A stretch of 17,314 bases of DNA from Piscirickettsiaceae bacterium (lineage in GTDB: Bacteria; Pseudomonadota; Gammaproteobacteria; Thiomicrospirales; Thiomicrospiraceae), in assembly GCA_021767305.1 (NCBI GenBank), contig JAASTL010000002.1:1-17314 (forward strand), given 5' to 3'. The translations under genes and the position numbers were made by a program. Below the pieces are notes generated by a model. It saw nothing but the letters and a program-made list of their open reading frames with translations, was not told the origin of the DNA and made no database searches. Positions 7,411-15,185 of this stretch are shown one piece after another. Position 1 is the stretch's first letter, and every line of letters starts with the position of its first letter.

Positions 7411-7450
7411 GTTAAAGCCTTTACGGAACGCCCTATCTTAAGGCTTTAAC
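7411..7450 (+). terminator. 11-bp perfect inverted repeat after the ATP-grasp cluster
   Basis: GTTAAAGCCTT (7411-7421) and AAGGCTTTAAC (7440-7450) are exact reverse complements around an 18-nt loop, starting 8 bases after the peptidase stop. No T-run follows on either strand, so it is not a classical intrinsic terminator. It may end or stabilise the operon mRNA, or be an operator for the downstream lipoprotein gene. Confidence 0.4.
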
Positions 7451-7532
7451 TAAGCCTTACTTGCGAGTTTATGTTATTCTTCTCGTTTACTAAACCAAGC
7501 ACTATTTTCTTGCAACAACTCAGGGCAAACAT

Positions 7533-8003
7533 ATGAATCCAACAGTAATGACTTCTTGGCGTCTCTTCGCCCTGATTGGCCTGCTATTGGGCAGCTTAAC
7601 GTTGACTGGCTGTTTTAATGACCAACCTTCTGAAAGTGATATAAAATCCATGGTGGCGGAACGTTTTGACAGCGATTTTTATGGCATCTTCACCACCAGC
7701 AATGTGGTCAAAGAAAATGGTTATAAAAAGAACGAAACCAACTATGTTGCCGAAGTCACCATTACTGGAACGGCACAGCAATCCTTAGATGAATATGCAC
7801 AAAGCTTAATGCAAGATGACAGCTTGTCGCCCATGGAAAAAATCTCCGCCACCATGACCGTGGGCATGCTCAAACTCACCATGCCGAATTTTGAAGCGGG
7901 TGATACGATAGAGTTTAAACGCAACTACTTGTTTATATACACCGATAATGGCTGGTTGCTAAAACAAGAACTTAAGCCAGACGGAACGCCGCTGGACGAA
8001 TAG
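7533..8003 (+). CDS. Small putative lipoprotein of unknown function
   Basis: A 156-residue protein with a lipoprotein signal peptide: a short N-region with Arg10, a hydrophobic stretch [14 protein letters not shown] and a lipobox LTGC with the modified cysteine at 27. The mature part (about 130 residues) is polar and ends in a segment that looks like alternating beta strands ([18 protein letters not shown]). I do not recognise a family; it should be anchored to the inner or outer membrane facing the periplasm. A second ATG five codons in (7548) would still leave a full signal peptide. It lies 35 bases upstream of luxS in the same direction and could share its mRNA. Nothing in the sequence ties its function to AI-2. 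Confidence 0.8.
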   Translation: MNPTVMTSWRLFALIGLLLGSLTLTGCFNDQPSESDIKSMVAERFDSDFYGIFTTSNVVKENGYKKNETNYVAEVTITGTAQQSLDEYAQSLMQDDSLSPMEKISATMTVGMLKLTMPNFEAGDTIEFKRNYLFIYTDNGWLLKQELKPDGTPLDE

Positions 8004-8038
8004 AATCACAACAAACGCAGATACATAAAGGACAAATC

Positions 8039-8560
8039 ATGCCTCTATTAGACAGTTTTACCGTAGACCATACCATTATGAACGCCCCTGCGGTTCGTGT
8101 TGCTAAAACCATGAACTCTCCATCTGGAGACACCATTACCGTATTCGATTTACGCTTTAATAAGCCAAACGAATCTATGATGGGTGAAAAGGGTATTCAC
8201 ACTTTAGAACACCTTTTTGCCGGCTTTATGCGTAACCATTTAAACAGCGATAGTGTAGAAATCATTGATATCTCACCAATGGGTTGTCGTACTGGTTTTT
8301 ACATGAGTTTATTAGGTTCTCCTTCTGAATCTCAAGTTGCCGAAGCGTGGTTAGCTTCAATGAAGGATGTGATTAATGTAGAACGCATGGAAGACATTCC
8401 GGAGTTGAACGAATACCAATGTGGAACTTACATGATGCACTCTCTAGAAGAAGCCAAAGAGATCGCCCAAGAGATTATTGACCACGGTATTGGTGTGAAT
8501 AAAAACAATGATATTGCCCTGAGTGCAGAAACACTTAAATCTCTTGGTAACGAGGTTTAA
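8039..8560 (+). CDS. luxS: S-ribosylhomocysteine lyase LuxS
   Basis: Cleaves S-ribosylhomocysteine to homocysteine and 4,5-dihydroxypentane-2,3-dione, the precursor of autoinducer 2, in the cytoplasmic activated-methyl cycle. The 173-residue protein is full length. The metal ligands are His54 and His58 of HTLEH and Cys128 of YQCGT; Glu57 and Cys83 ([10 protein letters not shown]) supply the catalytic residues. An AAGGA ribosome site precedes the ATG. It is followed after 6 bases by mtnN, which makes its substrate, so the two steps of S-adenosylhomocysteine recycling are encoded together. No AI-2 uptake or receptor gene is visible, so a signalling role cannot be separated from the metabolic role here. 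Confidence 0.97.
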   Translation: MPLLDSFTVDHTIMNAPAVRVAKTMNSPSGDTITVFDLRFNKPNESMMGEKGIHTLEHLFAGFMRNHLNSDSVEIIDISPMGCRTGFYMSLLGSPSESQVAEAWLASMKDVINVERMEDIPELNEYQCGTYMMHSLEEAKEIAQEIIDHGIGVNKNNDIALSAETLKSLGNEV

Positions 8561-8566
8561 ACATTA

Positions 8567-9259
8567 ATGAAAATCGCAATCATTGGCGCAATGGAAGAAG
8601 AGGTTAAACTGCTTCGCTCCAAACTTGAAGGCGCTCACACTGAAACCCATGCTGGCTTTGAATATTACAGCGGTCAAATTGACGGTATTGAAATCGTCTT
8701 GCTACGTTCTGGCATTGGCAAGGTCAATGCTGCCATTAGCACCGCGGTATTATTAAATCACTATAATCCAGATTTTGTGATTAACACGGGTTCAGCGGGT
8801 GGTTTTCATACCGATTTAAATGTGGGCGATATTGTGATCAGCAGCTCGGTTTGTCATCATGATGTCGACGTCACCCCATTTGGTTATGAACTCGGGCAAG
8901 TCCCGGGCATGCCGGCTTGTTTTTTACCCGATGAAAACCTGGTAGAAGCCGCGAAGAAAAGTATTGAAGAAATTGGTGAAGTCGCGCATATGCATGGTTT
9001 GATTGCCACCGGTGATCGCTTTATGCATCAACCGGAAGATGTCTCCAATACACGTAATAATTTCCCAGAGATGATTGCCTGCGAAATGGAAGCCGCCTCG
9101 GTTGCCCAAGCCTGCCACACCTTTGAAAAGCCATTTGTGATTATTCGTTCTTTATCCGATATTGCGGGTAAAGAAAATGCAAAAACTTTTGAGCAGTACC
9201 TAGAGCAAGCAGCCACTCACTCCGCCAAGGTTATTTTAGGGATGCTTAGCAAGATATAA
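8567..9259 (+). CDS. mtnN: 5'-methylthioadenosine/S-adenosylhomocysteine nucleosidase
   Basis: Hydrolyses the glycosidic bond of methylthioadenosine, S-adenosylhomocysteine and 5'-deoxyadenosine, releasing adenine; the S-ribosylhomocysteine formed feeds LuxS. The 230-residue protein matches the family length and carries GAMEEEV (Glu12), INTGSAGG (72-79), ACEMEAASVA with Glu173 and Glu175, and the catalytic Asp198 in RSLSDIAGKEN. It starts 6 bases after the luxS stop, with a GAGG inside the end of luxS about 12 bases upstream of the ATG. A hairpin terminator follows directly after its stop, so the luxS-mtnN transcript ends here. Confidence 0.97.
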   Translation: MKIAIIGAMEEEVKLLRSKLEGAHTETHAGFEYYSGQIDGIEIVLLRSGIGKVNAAISTAVLLNHYNPDFVINTGSAGGFHTDLNVGDIVISSSVCHHDVDVTPFGYELGQVPGMPACFLPDENLVEAAKKSIEEIGEVAHMHGLIATGDRFMHQPEDVSNTRNNFPEMIACEMEAASVAQACHTFEKPFVIIRSLSDIAGKENAKTFEQYLEQAATHSAKVILGMLSKI

Positions 9260-9270
9260 CTTAGTCTTTT

Positions 9271-9325
9271 ATGGCTAACCCTGTAATGCTTTGTTAATAA
9301 CATTATCGGGTTGGCTATTAATTTT
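9271..9325 (+). terminator. Intrinsic terminator of luxS-mtnN
   Basis: An 18-position stem pairs 9271-9288 (ATGGCTAACCC...) with 9301-9318 (...GGGTTGGCTAT), with three G-U pairs and one mismatch around a 12-nt loop, followed by TTAATTTT. The T-rich tail is only on the plus-strand side, so it serves mtnN rather than the converging minus-strand gene whose stop lies at 9326. Confidence 0.75.
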
Positions 9326-9982
9326 CTAAGGGTTAAAGAGTTTTAGCTGCTGATTATGCAATTTACCTAATAGAATCACACCGATAATTGCACCTAATAG
9401 TGCCCATCCCATATCCGATTGAGTATCCCACACATAACCTTGTGTACCTAAGAAGGCTTCCGCGGCTTCATCAGAGAGCAGTGCCACCCACCATTCAATC
9501 AATTCATAAAATGCACTGAATGCCAGCGCCACACTAATAGAAAAGAAATTCACCCAAGCTTGACCATTCACTATAGCTTTACGAATTAAGATTTCACGCG
9601 CCAAAATCACTGGTATAAAACCTTGGGCAAAGTGTCCGACCTTGTCGTAGTTATTGCGACTCCAGTCCATCTCCAGTTTAAGCCAATCAAACAGAGGCAC
9701 TTCGGCATAGGTGTAATGACCACCAACCATAAGAATCACGCAGTGAATCAATATCAATAAATACAGCAGTGGCGTTAGCGGAAAAGTTTTACGCGTTACC
9801 ACAACTAAGATAAGCGCAATAATGGCAGGCAAGACTTCTAAAAACCAAGTAAAGGTGTCTTTAGGATTGATCGCTGACCAGATAAAAACAAGGGAAAAAG
9901 TCGCCAGCCATAAAACTGATTTAATGGATAGGCCAACAGATTCAGGTTGATGAGAGAAATCGGCTTTAGGCGAGGTAGGCAT
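9326..9982 (-). CDS. DUF2238 (YjdF-type) inner-membrane protein
   Basis: An integral membrane protein of the DUF2238 family with no established biochemical role. The 218-residue product has five or six hydrophobic segments (near residues 21-40, 45-62, 69-87, 120-135, 142-165 and 195-212). Conserved family blocks are present: NNYDKVGHFAQGF, FYELIEWW, and GTQGYVWDTQSDM ahead of the last membrane segment. The conserved charged residues within these blocks are typical of the family. The reading frame can also start at a TTG (9994), adding four residues; the ATG at 9982 is chosen, though neither has a strong ribosome site. It faces mtnN tail to tail and follows the GGDEF/EAL gene in the same direction after about 105 bases. 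Confidence 0.85.
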   Translation of the reverse strand: MPTSPKADFSHQPESVGLSIKSVLWLATFSLVFIWSAINPKDTFTWFLEVLPAIIALILVVVTRKTFPLTPLLYLLILIHCVILMVGGHYTYAEVPLFDWLKLEMDWSRNNYDKVGHFAQGFIPVILAREILIRKAIVNGQAWVNFFSISVALAFSAFYELIEWWVALLSDEAAEAFLGTQGYVWDTQSDMGWALLGAIIGVILLGKLHNQQLKLFNP

Positions 9983-10029
9983 AGCAATACTCAATGAGTG
10001 GCAATGGGTTTTATGCTACGGCTTACTCA

Positions 10030-10112
10030 TAATTAGGTCAATAAGAGTTTGGTCAACTATATTTAGTCGACTATTTAGTTCGACTAATTATTTAGACGTG
10101 GCTAAATAGTCG
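10030..10112. repeat. Cluster of CTAAATA/TAGTCGACTA repeats around the end of the GGDEF-EAL gene
   Basis: On the minus strand CTAAATA units occur in close succession followed by GTCGA, AGTCGA or AGTTGA. The 11-mer CGACTATTTAG (10068-10078) is the exact reverse complement of CTAAATAGTCG (10102-10112), which lies in the last codons of the gene, so a hairpin spanning the stop codon can form. The palindrome TAGTCGACTA lies at 10064-10073 and TAATTAGGTCAAT at 10030-10042; both recur near 15309-15329. No T-run follows, so it is not a standard terminator. Confidence 0.5.
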
Positions 10113-11689
10113 TTAAGAAACTCTTTAGCATCAAGCGGCGCTGACCAATTCATGCCTTGCCCCATGGTACAACCCATTTTTTTATAGGTCTGAGCTTGTT
10201 CAGCATCCATAATACCAGTCGCAATTACGCATAAATCGAGTTTTTTTGCCATTTGAATCAACCCCTGCGCCCATTTATGACCACGTTCCGTTTGTATCGA
10301 TTCATAAAGCCAATCACGGTCCAATTTAAGCTCGGATAGGTTAATCATAGCCAAAGTTGTCATATCCAAAGAGTGGCGACCAATATCACTTATGGTAATT
10401 TGATAACCTGCATCGGTTAACTCATTGAGCACCTGCCCTAACTCGGCAAATTCTTGCAGACTTTTTGCGGTGAACTCCAATTGAATTTCAGAAGACAACA
10501 GGCCAAAACGCGCCAAACGTTCTTGCATAAATGCGACTAGATCGTTTTCTTGCCAAACTTTATCCATAACTGGAATGGAGATGACCATGTCATTTTTTTG
10601 TTGCTGCCACTGTTTTAGATAGAAAAGTGCCGAATCAATTAACCAACAACCAACCACATAACCCGATTGACTCGCATTCAGCAAATCCAACCAGCTCACT
10701 AAATAAGGACTTTCAATCTCCGGTTCATTCCATTTTGCAGTAATGCTCGCACCCACCAATTCCTGGCTACTTAAATCAATTTGCGGTTCAAACACCGCTT
10801 CGATTTCACCACGCTCTACCGCGGCTTCAAGCAAGTCCACCAATTCATAGTTAGACAAGCTCACTTCTTGGCTAATATCAGCATAAAAACGTGAGGTTGC
10901 ACGACCCGATTTTTTTGAGATATAAAGCGCCTGGTCGGCATGTTCAACCAGTTCTGTCGAACTTTTGGCATCATGCGGGTAACAAGCCACCCCAATACTA
11001 GTGGAAATTTTCACCTCTTTAGCTTGAATCCAGAATGGGCGCGATACTTCATAAATAATACGGTGATTGATTGTTTCAATCGTGTCTTTATCAATCACAC
11101 CCGCCAGTAGCACCACAAATTCATCTCCACCCAAACGGCTAACAATATCGCCTTCTCGTACCGCTGCAACTAAACGTGCCGATACATTTCTAAGCAACTC
11201 ATCACCCGCCTGATGGCCCAAAGTATCGTTAACTGCTTTAAAGCCATCCAAATCCAAAAACAGTAATGCAAACTCAGCTTTATCTTTATTAGCTGAAATC
11301 ACCAACTGCTCTAAAGTGGTATGGAAGTAACTGCGATTAGGAAGATGTGTTAGCGCGTCATAGTTAGCTTGGCGAAACAGATCACGGGTACGCATCTCAA
11401 CTTGCGCTTCAACAATCTCTTTAATCTCAGAAGAGATATCGCCGGTATGCGAAAAACGTTCTTGCAAGCTGTGCATGAGTTTATTCAAGTTGAACTCTCG
11501 CTGACTCTCTCGATTTTCAGGGCTTAATGCCTGTTCAGTGTCGTTAGCCATCGTTACAGTATCCGCACTTTCGTCTGCCATAGCGTGTTGAGCCATTTGC
11601 AATGTGCGGGCTCTATCCTTCTGCAGAAAGCGTTCCGCTTCAGGGCTAATTAGATTGTCTTTTTGGGCTCGACTTTTGAGTTCGACCAT
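10088..11689 (-). CDS. GGDEF protein with degenerate EAL domain (probable diguanylate cyclase)
   Basis: A soluble c-di-GMP protein of 533 residues. The N-terminal 100 residues are polar, partly helical and of no recognised sensor type. The GGDEF domain (about 105-265) is intact: metal ligand Asp146 in FLDLDGF, active site RLGGDEF (185-191) and inhibitory I-site RxxD at Arg178-Asp181, five residues before GGDEF. The EAL domain (about 280-530) has lost its catalytic set: the EAL motif reads SIT (315-317), the LTE glutamate is Ala408, DDFG reads SDIG (434-437) and the late AEG glutamate is Thr491. I infer an active, feedback-inhibited cyclase with a non-catalytic EAL used for binding or regulation. 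ATG 11689 has GAGG upstream. Divergent from purT. Confidence 0.9.
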   Translation of the reverse strand: MVELKSRAQKDNLISPEAERFLQKDRARTLQMAQHAMADESADTVTMANDTEQALSPENRESQREFNLNKLMHSLQERFSHTGDISSEIKEIVEAQVEMRTRDLFRQANYDALTHLPNRSYFHTTLEQLVISANKDKAEFALLFLDLDGFKAVNDTLGHQAGDELLRNVSARLVAAVREGDIVSRLGGDEFVVLLAGVIDKDTIETINHRIIYEVSRPFWIQAKEVKISTSIGVACYPHDAKSSTELVEHADQALYISKKSGRATSRFYADISQEVSLSNYELVDLLEAAVERGEIEAVFEPQIDLSSQELVGASITAKWNEPEIESPYLVSWLDLLNASQSGYVVGCWLIDSALFYLKQWQQQKNDMVISIPVMDKVWQENDLVAFMQERLARFGLLSSEIQLEFTAKSLQEFAELGQVLNELTDAGYQITISDIGRHSLDMTTLAMINLSELKLDRDWLYESIQTERGHKWAQGLIQMAKKLDLCVIATGIMDAEQAQTYKKMGCTMGQGMNWSAPLDAKEFLNDYLATSK

Positions 11690-11736
11690 GTTGCTAACCT
11701 CGCCACCGTTATGCCTTCTTTAGTTGCAAAATACCG

Positions 11737-11742
11737 TATAAT
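11737..11742 (+). promoter_or_regulatory. Possible purT -10 element
   Basis: A perfect TATAAT lies about 117 bases upstream of the purT ATG, but no good -35 box sits 16-18 bases before it. On the opposite strand a TATTAT overlaps the same spot and could serve the divergent GGDEF-EAL gene. The 169-base gap shows no clear PurR-type operator. Confidence 0.3.
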
Positions 11743-11858
11743 ATTTGCGTTTCGTAATCGCGCTTAAAAGCTCTTTTGGTACTTTTCTAAAGTTTTTGAC
11801 TCAACGGCCGTTACTAAAATAATTTGATTTCTAACAACCATTTAGCAAAGGAGATGCC

Positions 11859-13049
11859 ATGTCTACCATTGGTACCCCATTCTCACCCACTGCAGTTCGT
11901 GTTCTGCTTTGTGGCGCCGGCGAACTTGGCAAGGAAGTTGCCATTGAATTACAGCGTTTTGGGGTTGAGGTGATTGCCGCGGATCGTTATGAGAATGCCC
12001 CTGCCATGCAGGTTGCAGACCGCTCTCACGTGGTTGATATGTTAGATGGTGATGCGTTACGAAAAATCATTGAATTAGAAAAACCACATCTGGTAGTGCC
12101 TGAAATTGAAGCGATTGCCACGGATACTCTGGCAGAGATGGAAAAAGAGGGTGTCAAAGTCATCCCAACGGCACGTGCCACGCAATTGACAATGAACCGC
12201 GAAGGTATTCGTCGTTTAGCAGCTGAAGAACTTGGCTTGGCCACTTCAGCTTATGAGTTTGCTGATAATCTGGCAGATTTTGAAGCCGCTGTTCAAAAAA
12301 TTGGCATGCCGTGTGTCGTTAAGCCCATTATGAGCTCTTCGGGTAAAGGTCAGAGTGTCATTAAATCGGCAGAAGATATTCAACACGCTTGGAACTACGC
12401 ACAAGAAGGCGGTCGTGCCGGTAAAGGTCGCGTTATTATCGAAGGCTTTGTAGACTTTGATTATGAAATCACCCTGCTCACCGTTCGTCATGAAAATGGC
12501 ATTAGCTTCTGTGAGCCGATTGGTCACTATCAAGAAGATGGTGATTATCGTCAATCATGGCAGCCTGCCGCCATGACCGACAAAGCTTTGACAAGTTCTA
12601 AGGAGATTGCCGAAAAAATCGCAGATAACCTCTGTGGTGAAAACGGACGAGGTATTTTTGGTGTTGAACTCTTTGTGAAGGGTGACAATGTTTATTTTAG
12701 TGAAGTTTCTCCGCGCCCACATGACACCGGTCTAGTGACCTTAATGTCACAAGACCTATCTGAATTCGCACTTCACGCTCGTGCTATTTTAGGTCTACCA
12801 ATTCCAAATATCACCCAACATGGTTTCTGTGCTTCAAGCGTAATTTTGCCAACCGGAACCTCAAGCCAAACCGCATTTGGCAATCTAGACCAAGCGCTAA
12901 CGCAGCCGGATACGCAAATTCGCCTTTTTGGTAAACCAGAAATTAACGGACGCCGCCGCATGGGCGTAGCGATTGCTCGTGGTGCCAGCCTGGATGAAGC
13001 GCTTGATAAAGCCAAAACCGCAGCCAATGCGGTTAAGGTAAGTTTTTAA
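11859..13049 (+). CDS. purT: Formate-dependent phosphoribosylglycinamide formyltransferase
   Basis: Makes formyl-GAR from GAR, formate and ATP, the folate-independent alternative to PurN in purine synthesis. The 396-residue protein matches the E. coli length (392). Visible landmarks are the N-terminal [13 protein letters not shown] loop (18-30), the ATP-grasp loop [10 protein letters not shown] (158-167), the metal and phosphate region [10 protein letters not shown] (282-291) and the C-terminal GRRRMGVA. A near-ideal AAGGAGAT ribosome site precedes the ATG. It stands as a single gene with its own terminator after the stop. Using formate as one-carbon donor fits an autotrophic or low-folate-flux metabolism, but that is only suggestive. 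Confidence 0.97.
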   Translation: MSTIGTPFSPTAVRVLLCGAGELGKEVAIELQRFGVEVIAADRYENAPAMQVADRSHVVDMLDGDALRKIIELEKPHLVVPEIEAIATDTLAEMEKEGVKVIPTARATQLTMNREGIRRLAAEELGLATSAYEFADNLADFEAAVQKIGMPCVVKPIMSSSGKGQSVIKSAEDIQHAWNYAQEGGRAGKGRVIIEGFVDFDYEITLLTVRHENGISFCEPIGHYQEDGDYRQSWQPAAMTDKALTSSKEIAEKIADNLCGENGRGIFGVELFVKGDNVYFSEVSPRPHDTGLVTLMSQDLSEFALHARAILGLPIPNITQHGFCASSVILPTGTSSQTAFGNLDQALTQPDTQIRLFGKPEINGRRRMGVAIARGASLDEALDKAKTAANAVKVSF

Positions 13050-13103
13050 TTAGCAAAAACCGAACTCTTCATCTGCATCGCTTTTTGCTGGATTACTACC
13101 TCA

Positions 13104-13137
13104 AAGGCCTAAGTCATCCAGACTTAGGTTTTCATTT
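13104..13137 (+). terminator. Intrinsic terminator of purT
   Basis: CCTAAGTC (13108-13115) and GACTTAGG (13121-13128) form a perfect 8-bp stem with a 5-nt ATCCA loop; two G-U and two A-U pairs extend it outward. TTTTCATTT follows the stem. Confidence 0.85.
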
Positions 13138-13238
13138 ACTTCTTTAGCCCCCTCTGCAAAATCAAAACGTTAAATGGCTAATCAAAAACAACTACAGCCT
13201 AATTATTCTTTAGTATTCAACTGCAATAGATAAACGAT

Positions 13239-13266
13239 TTGATCAAACCAAACTGCACTTTATTCT
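13239..13266 (+). promoter_or_regulatory. Possible sigma-70 promoter of the membrane diguanylate cyclase gene
   Basis: TTGATC (13239-13244) and TATTCT (13261-13266) are separated by 16 bases, each matching four of six consensus positions, about 50 bases ahead of the chosen ATG. The match is ordinary and unproven. Confidence 0.3.
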
Positions 13267-13315
13267 ACTTTCCGCGTTAAAATTGACTGATAACTTTATT
13301 AGGAATACTCAATTC

Positions 13316-14350
13316 ATGCCACAAAGCGTCAATGCCGAATTCAACTTAAAAGCCGTTCACTATGTCGGTTTTTCGGGCATGTTTTTCTTAAGTCTATTCG
13401 GTATTAATGCCATTTTTCAAAAACTGCCGGTGCTGGCGGCTGTGATTTTTGCTTTGATCTCTTTTACTGCCCTCTCCTTATGGCTCATGCATCGACACAA
13501 CAATATAAAAATTGGCCAAAATGGAATCACCGTTGCGGTTAGTTTTATGACCGTCTACCTTATCTATACGGGTGGTTACAACGGAACGGGGTCTCTTTGG
13601 GGCTTCCCTGCGATTTTAGTGATTGTGATTCTACAAGGCTTTAAAAAAAGCCTGTTCTTACTGCCTGTTTTATTTATTACCGTTGCACTTATTTTCACCA
13701 TTCACCCTACGGAAGCGATGATTTATGAAAGTGCCTATCAAATTCGTTATCTCGGTTCCATGGCGGTTATCTCCATCTTGATAATGATTTACGAATACCG
13801 ACGAGTTCGAGCCGAGCAGCAAATTATTGAAATGAATCAAAAGCTCCACGAAACCTCGCTTAAAGATGCGCTTACCGGACTGTTAAATCGCCGCGCTGCT
13901 GAATCAGAATTACAAAAGCAGTTCGCCAAATTTCAACGCCATCAGACGCCGTTATCCGTTGTGATGCTCGATATCGATCATTTTAAAAACATTAATGACA
14001 CCCTTGGGCATTCTGCTGGAGACAAGGTACTCATTGAAGTCGCCAAAACCCTATCGGAGTTCTCTCGAGTTGAAGATAGTGTTGCACGCTGGGGTGGGGA
14101 AGAGTTTTTGATCATACTTCCAAACAGTAATTTATATGAAGCAACCCAAACTGCTGAAAAGATGCTGAAGCACCTTAGAAATATGACCTTTAGTGATTTG
14201 AATATAGAAGATCCTGTAACAGCAAGCTTTGGTGTACAAAACCTAATGCCAACCCAAGACTTGGAAAGCCTATTAAAAGCGGTAGATAAAAAACTTTACC
14301 GTGCTAAAGAGTTGGGAAGAAATAGAGTGGTTTACCAAGAGCAAAATTAA
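13316..14350 (+). CDS. Membrane-bound GGDEF diguanylate cyclase
   Basis: Predicted to condense two GTP into c-di-GMP at the inner membrane. The 344-residue protein begins with about 160 residues containing five to six hydrophobic segments (near 14-34, 37-58, 71-86, 94-108, 113-129 and 147-161), then a short helical linker (163-181) and a C-terminal GGDEF domain. The active site is RWGGEEF (258-264), the metal ligand is Asp219 in LDIDHF and the I-site is RVED (251-254), so it looks active and product-inhibited. I do not recognise the membrane part as a named sensor. A TTG at 13283 is open, but the ATG at 13316 with AGGAA upstream is preferred. No clear terminator follows. Confidence 0.9.
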   Translation: MPQSVNAEFNLKAVHYVGFSGMFFLSLFGINAIFQKLPVLAAVIFALISFTALSLWLMHRHNNIKIGQNGITVAVSFMTVYLIYTGGYNGTGSLWGFPAILVIVILQGFKKSLFLLPVLFITVALIFTIHPTEAMIYESAYQIRYLGSMAVISILIMIYEYRRVRAEQQIIEMNQKLHETSLKDALTGLLNRRAAESELQKQFAKFQRHQTPLSVVMLDIDHFKNINDTLGHSAGDKVLIEVAKTLSEFSRVEDSVARWGGEEFLIILPNSNLYEATQTAEKMLKHLRNMTFSDLNIEDPVTASFGVQNLMPTQDLESLLKAVDKKLYRAKELGRNRVVYQEQN

Positions 14351-14444
14351 CCCCTTCAATTAACTATCTAACCTTCCCCCTCAGAACTTGGATAATTGCT
14401 ATTACCATACAACTAAAAGTTCTTCTCTTTCAACTTAATGAAAA

Positions 14445-14461
14445 ATTATTAACTTAATAAT
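14445..14461. repeat. Palindrome upstream of the FliS-like gene's sigma-54 promoter
   Basis: ATTATTAA-C-TTAATAAT is a perfect 17-base palindrome centred about 63 bases upstream of the -24 element. AACTTAAT is also repeated directly at 14432-14439 and 14451-14458. Next to it, 14461-14473 fits the IHF consensus with one mismatch. It could be an activator site, but AT-rich palindromes also arise by chance. Confidence 0.3.
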
Positions 14462-14514
14462 ATCAAGTAGATAAGTTGATTAACGACCACATTTAAAGCC
14501 TTGAAATTAAAATC

Positions 14515-14530
14515 TGGCACGCTCCTTGTT
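14515..14530 (+). promoter_or_regulatory. Sigma-54 (-24/-12) promoter for the FliS-like gene
   Basis: TGGCACG-CTCC-TTGT matches the consensus TGGCACG-N4-TTGC at all positions but the last, with GG and GT exactly 12 bases apart. The TTGT variant also occurs in the well-known E. coli pspA promoter. Transcription would start near 14540, about 60 bases before the ATG. Sigma-54 control is typical of middle or late flagellar genes in polar-flagellated gammaproteobacteria. Confidence 0.75.
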
Positions 14531-14601
14531 TTAGGCTTAGTGAAACTATAAAGAAGTATAAAAGATTCGCTAAACACACAATACCAACAAGGGGAAGTAT
14601 C

Positions 14602-15036
14602 ATGACTCATAACAATATGACTTCTGAAGAAGTGAAAGCGCCTATTCTAGAAGAGTATCGCCGCAGTCAAGCTGCGGAAAAAGAGCTTTCTGAGAACCCA
14701 AGCAAAACAATTTTATTACTCTTACAAGGCTCGGTAGACAAAGGAAACCTTGCCAAAGTTTGTCACCAAAGCCAAGCATTAGTAGAAAAAGGCTTTCACC
14801 TAGGTCGTATGACCACTATTCTTGATGCACTTCGTGACCGTTTGAGCCTGACTAAAGAGTTTCCAATTTCATACGATCTTGAAGAGCTTTACCGTTATGC
14901 CGATAAAAGCATTCAAGAAGCGGTGTTTGAAAAAGATACTTTCTATTTAGACAGCGCTGTCGAAATTTTGACTGAACTTCGCAATGCCTGGCTAGAAATG
15001 ATGCAACAACAAGGGTTATTGGATAACGCTCAATAA
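14602..15036 (+). CDS. FliS-like flagellar export chaperone family protein
   Basis: A small, cytoplasmic, all-helical protein of 144 residues. From about residue 32 its pattern follows FliS, the chaperone that binds flagellin's C-terminus before export: NPSKTILLLLQGSVDKGNLAKV (32-53, like the FliS LMLYEGAL helix), then LDALRDRLSL (74-83), LEELYRYADKSIQEA (94-108) and AVEILTELRNAWLEM (119-133). The first 30 residues are polar and differ from typical FliS. AGGGGA lies upstream of the ATG. A strong -24/-12 promoter precedes it, which supports a flagellar role. It is unusual in standing alone: no fliC, fliD or fliT is adjacent, so it could be a second FliS paralogue with another client. Assignment is by reading sequence patterns only. 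Confidence 0.6.
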   Translation: MTHNNMTSEEVKAPILEEYRRSQAAEKELSENPSKTILLLLQGSVDKGNLAKVCHQSQALVEKGFHLGRMTTILDALRDRLSLTKEFPISYDLEELYRYADKSIQEAVFEKDTFYLDSAVEILTELRNAWLEMMQQQGLLDNAQ

Positions 15037-15058
15037 GTAGTACGATTAGTTATTGAGC
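15028..15058 (+). terminator. Stem-loop over the FliS-like gene's stop codon
   Basis: GCTCAATAA (15028-15036, including the TAA stop) and TTATTGAGC (15050-15058) are exact reverse complements with a 13-nt loop. CTTCCTTTTA follows, a poor T-tract, so termination would be weak. Confidence 0.45.
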
Positions 15059-15068
15059 CACTTCCTTT

Positions 15069-15107
15069 TATAGTTAGCTCGTATAGTCAACTTGTATAGT
15101 TTGTGTT
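15069..15107 (+). repeat. Three TATAGT direct repeats with exact 13-base period
   Basis: TATAGT starts at 15069, 15082 and 15095, so the three copies are phased at 13 bases; the seven bases after each are only loosely similar. The block lies between the FliS-like gene and a large hairpin. It resembles a small iteron-like or operator array, but no protein is known to bind it. Confidence 0.4.
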
Positions 15108-15109
15108 TC

Positions 15110-15185
15110 AGGATCACTGTTTTTTGACAGTTTTTACTTTAGAACAACTTAAATGCTGATTGCATCAAGTCAAAAAAGTGATCCT
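15110..15185. repeat. Long imperfect inverted repeat (76 bases)
   Basis: The outer arms AGGATCACT and AGTGATCCT pair perfectly (15110-15118 with 15177-15185). After a 2-nt bulge TTTTTGAC pairs with GTCAAAAA (15121-15128 with 15169-15176), for 17 base pairs in all around a 40-nt loop. The inner part ACTGT-TTTTTG-ACAGT-TTTTA can also fold alone as a small terminator on the plus strand. It may be a terminator, a small RNA or a remnant of a mobile repeat. Confidence 0.5.

Noticed and set aside
12246..12554. 102-residue minus-strand ORF inside purT
   Set aside because: It is a shadow of a strongly conserved plus-strand gene and its translation resembles no protein family. The same applies to the other antisense ORFs, such as 4840-5166, 6431-6739 and 16001-16327.
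14383..14423. AGAACTT/AAGTTCT inverted repeat as a terminator for the membrane diguanylate cyclase gene
   Set aside because: Only 7 bp with a 27-nt loop and no T-run after it; too weak to list as a terminator.
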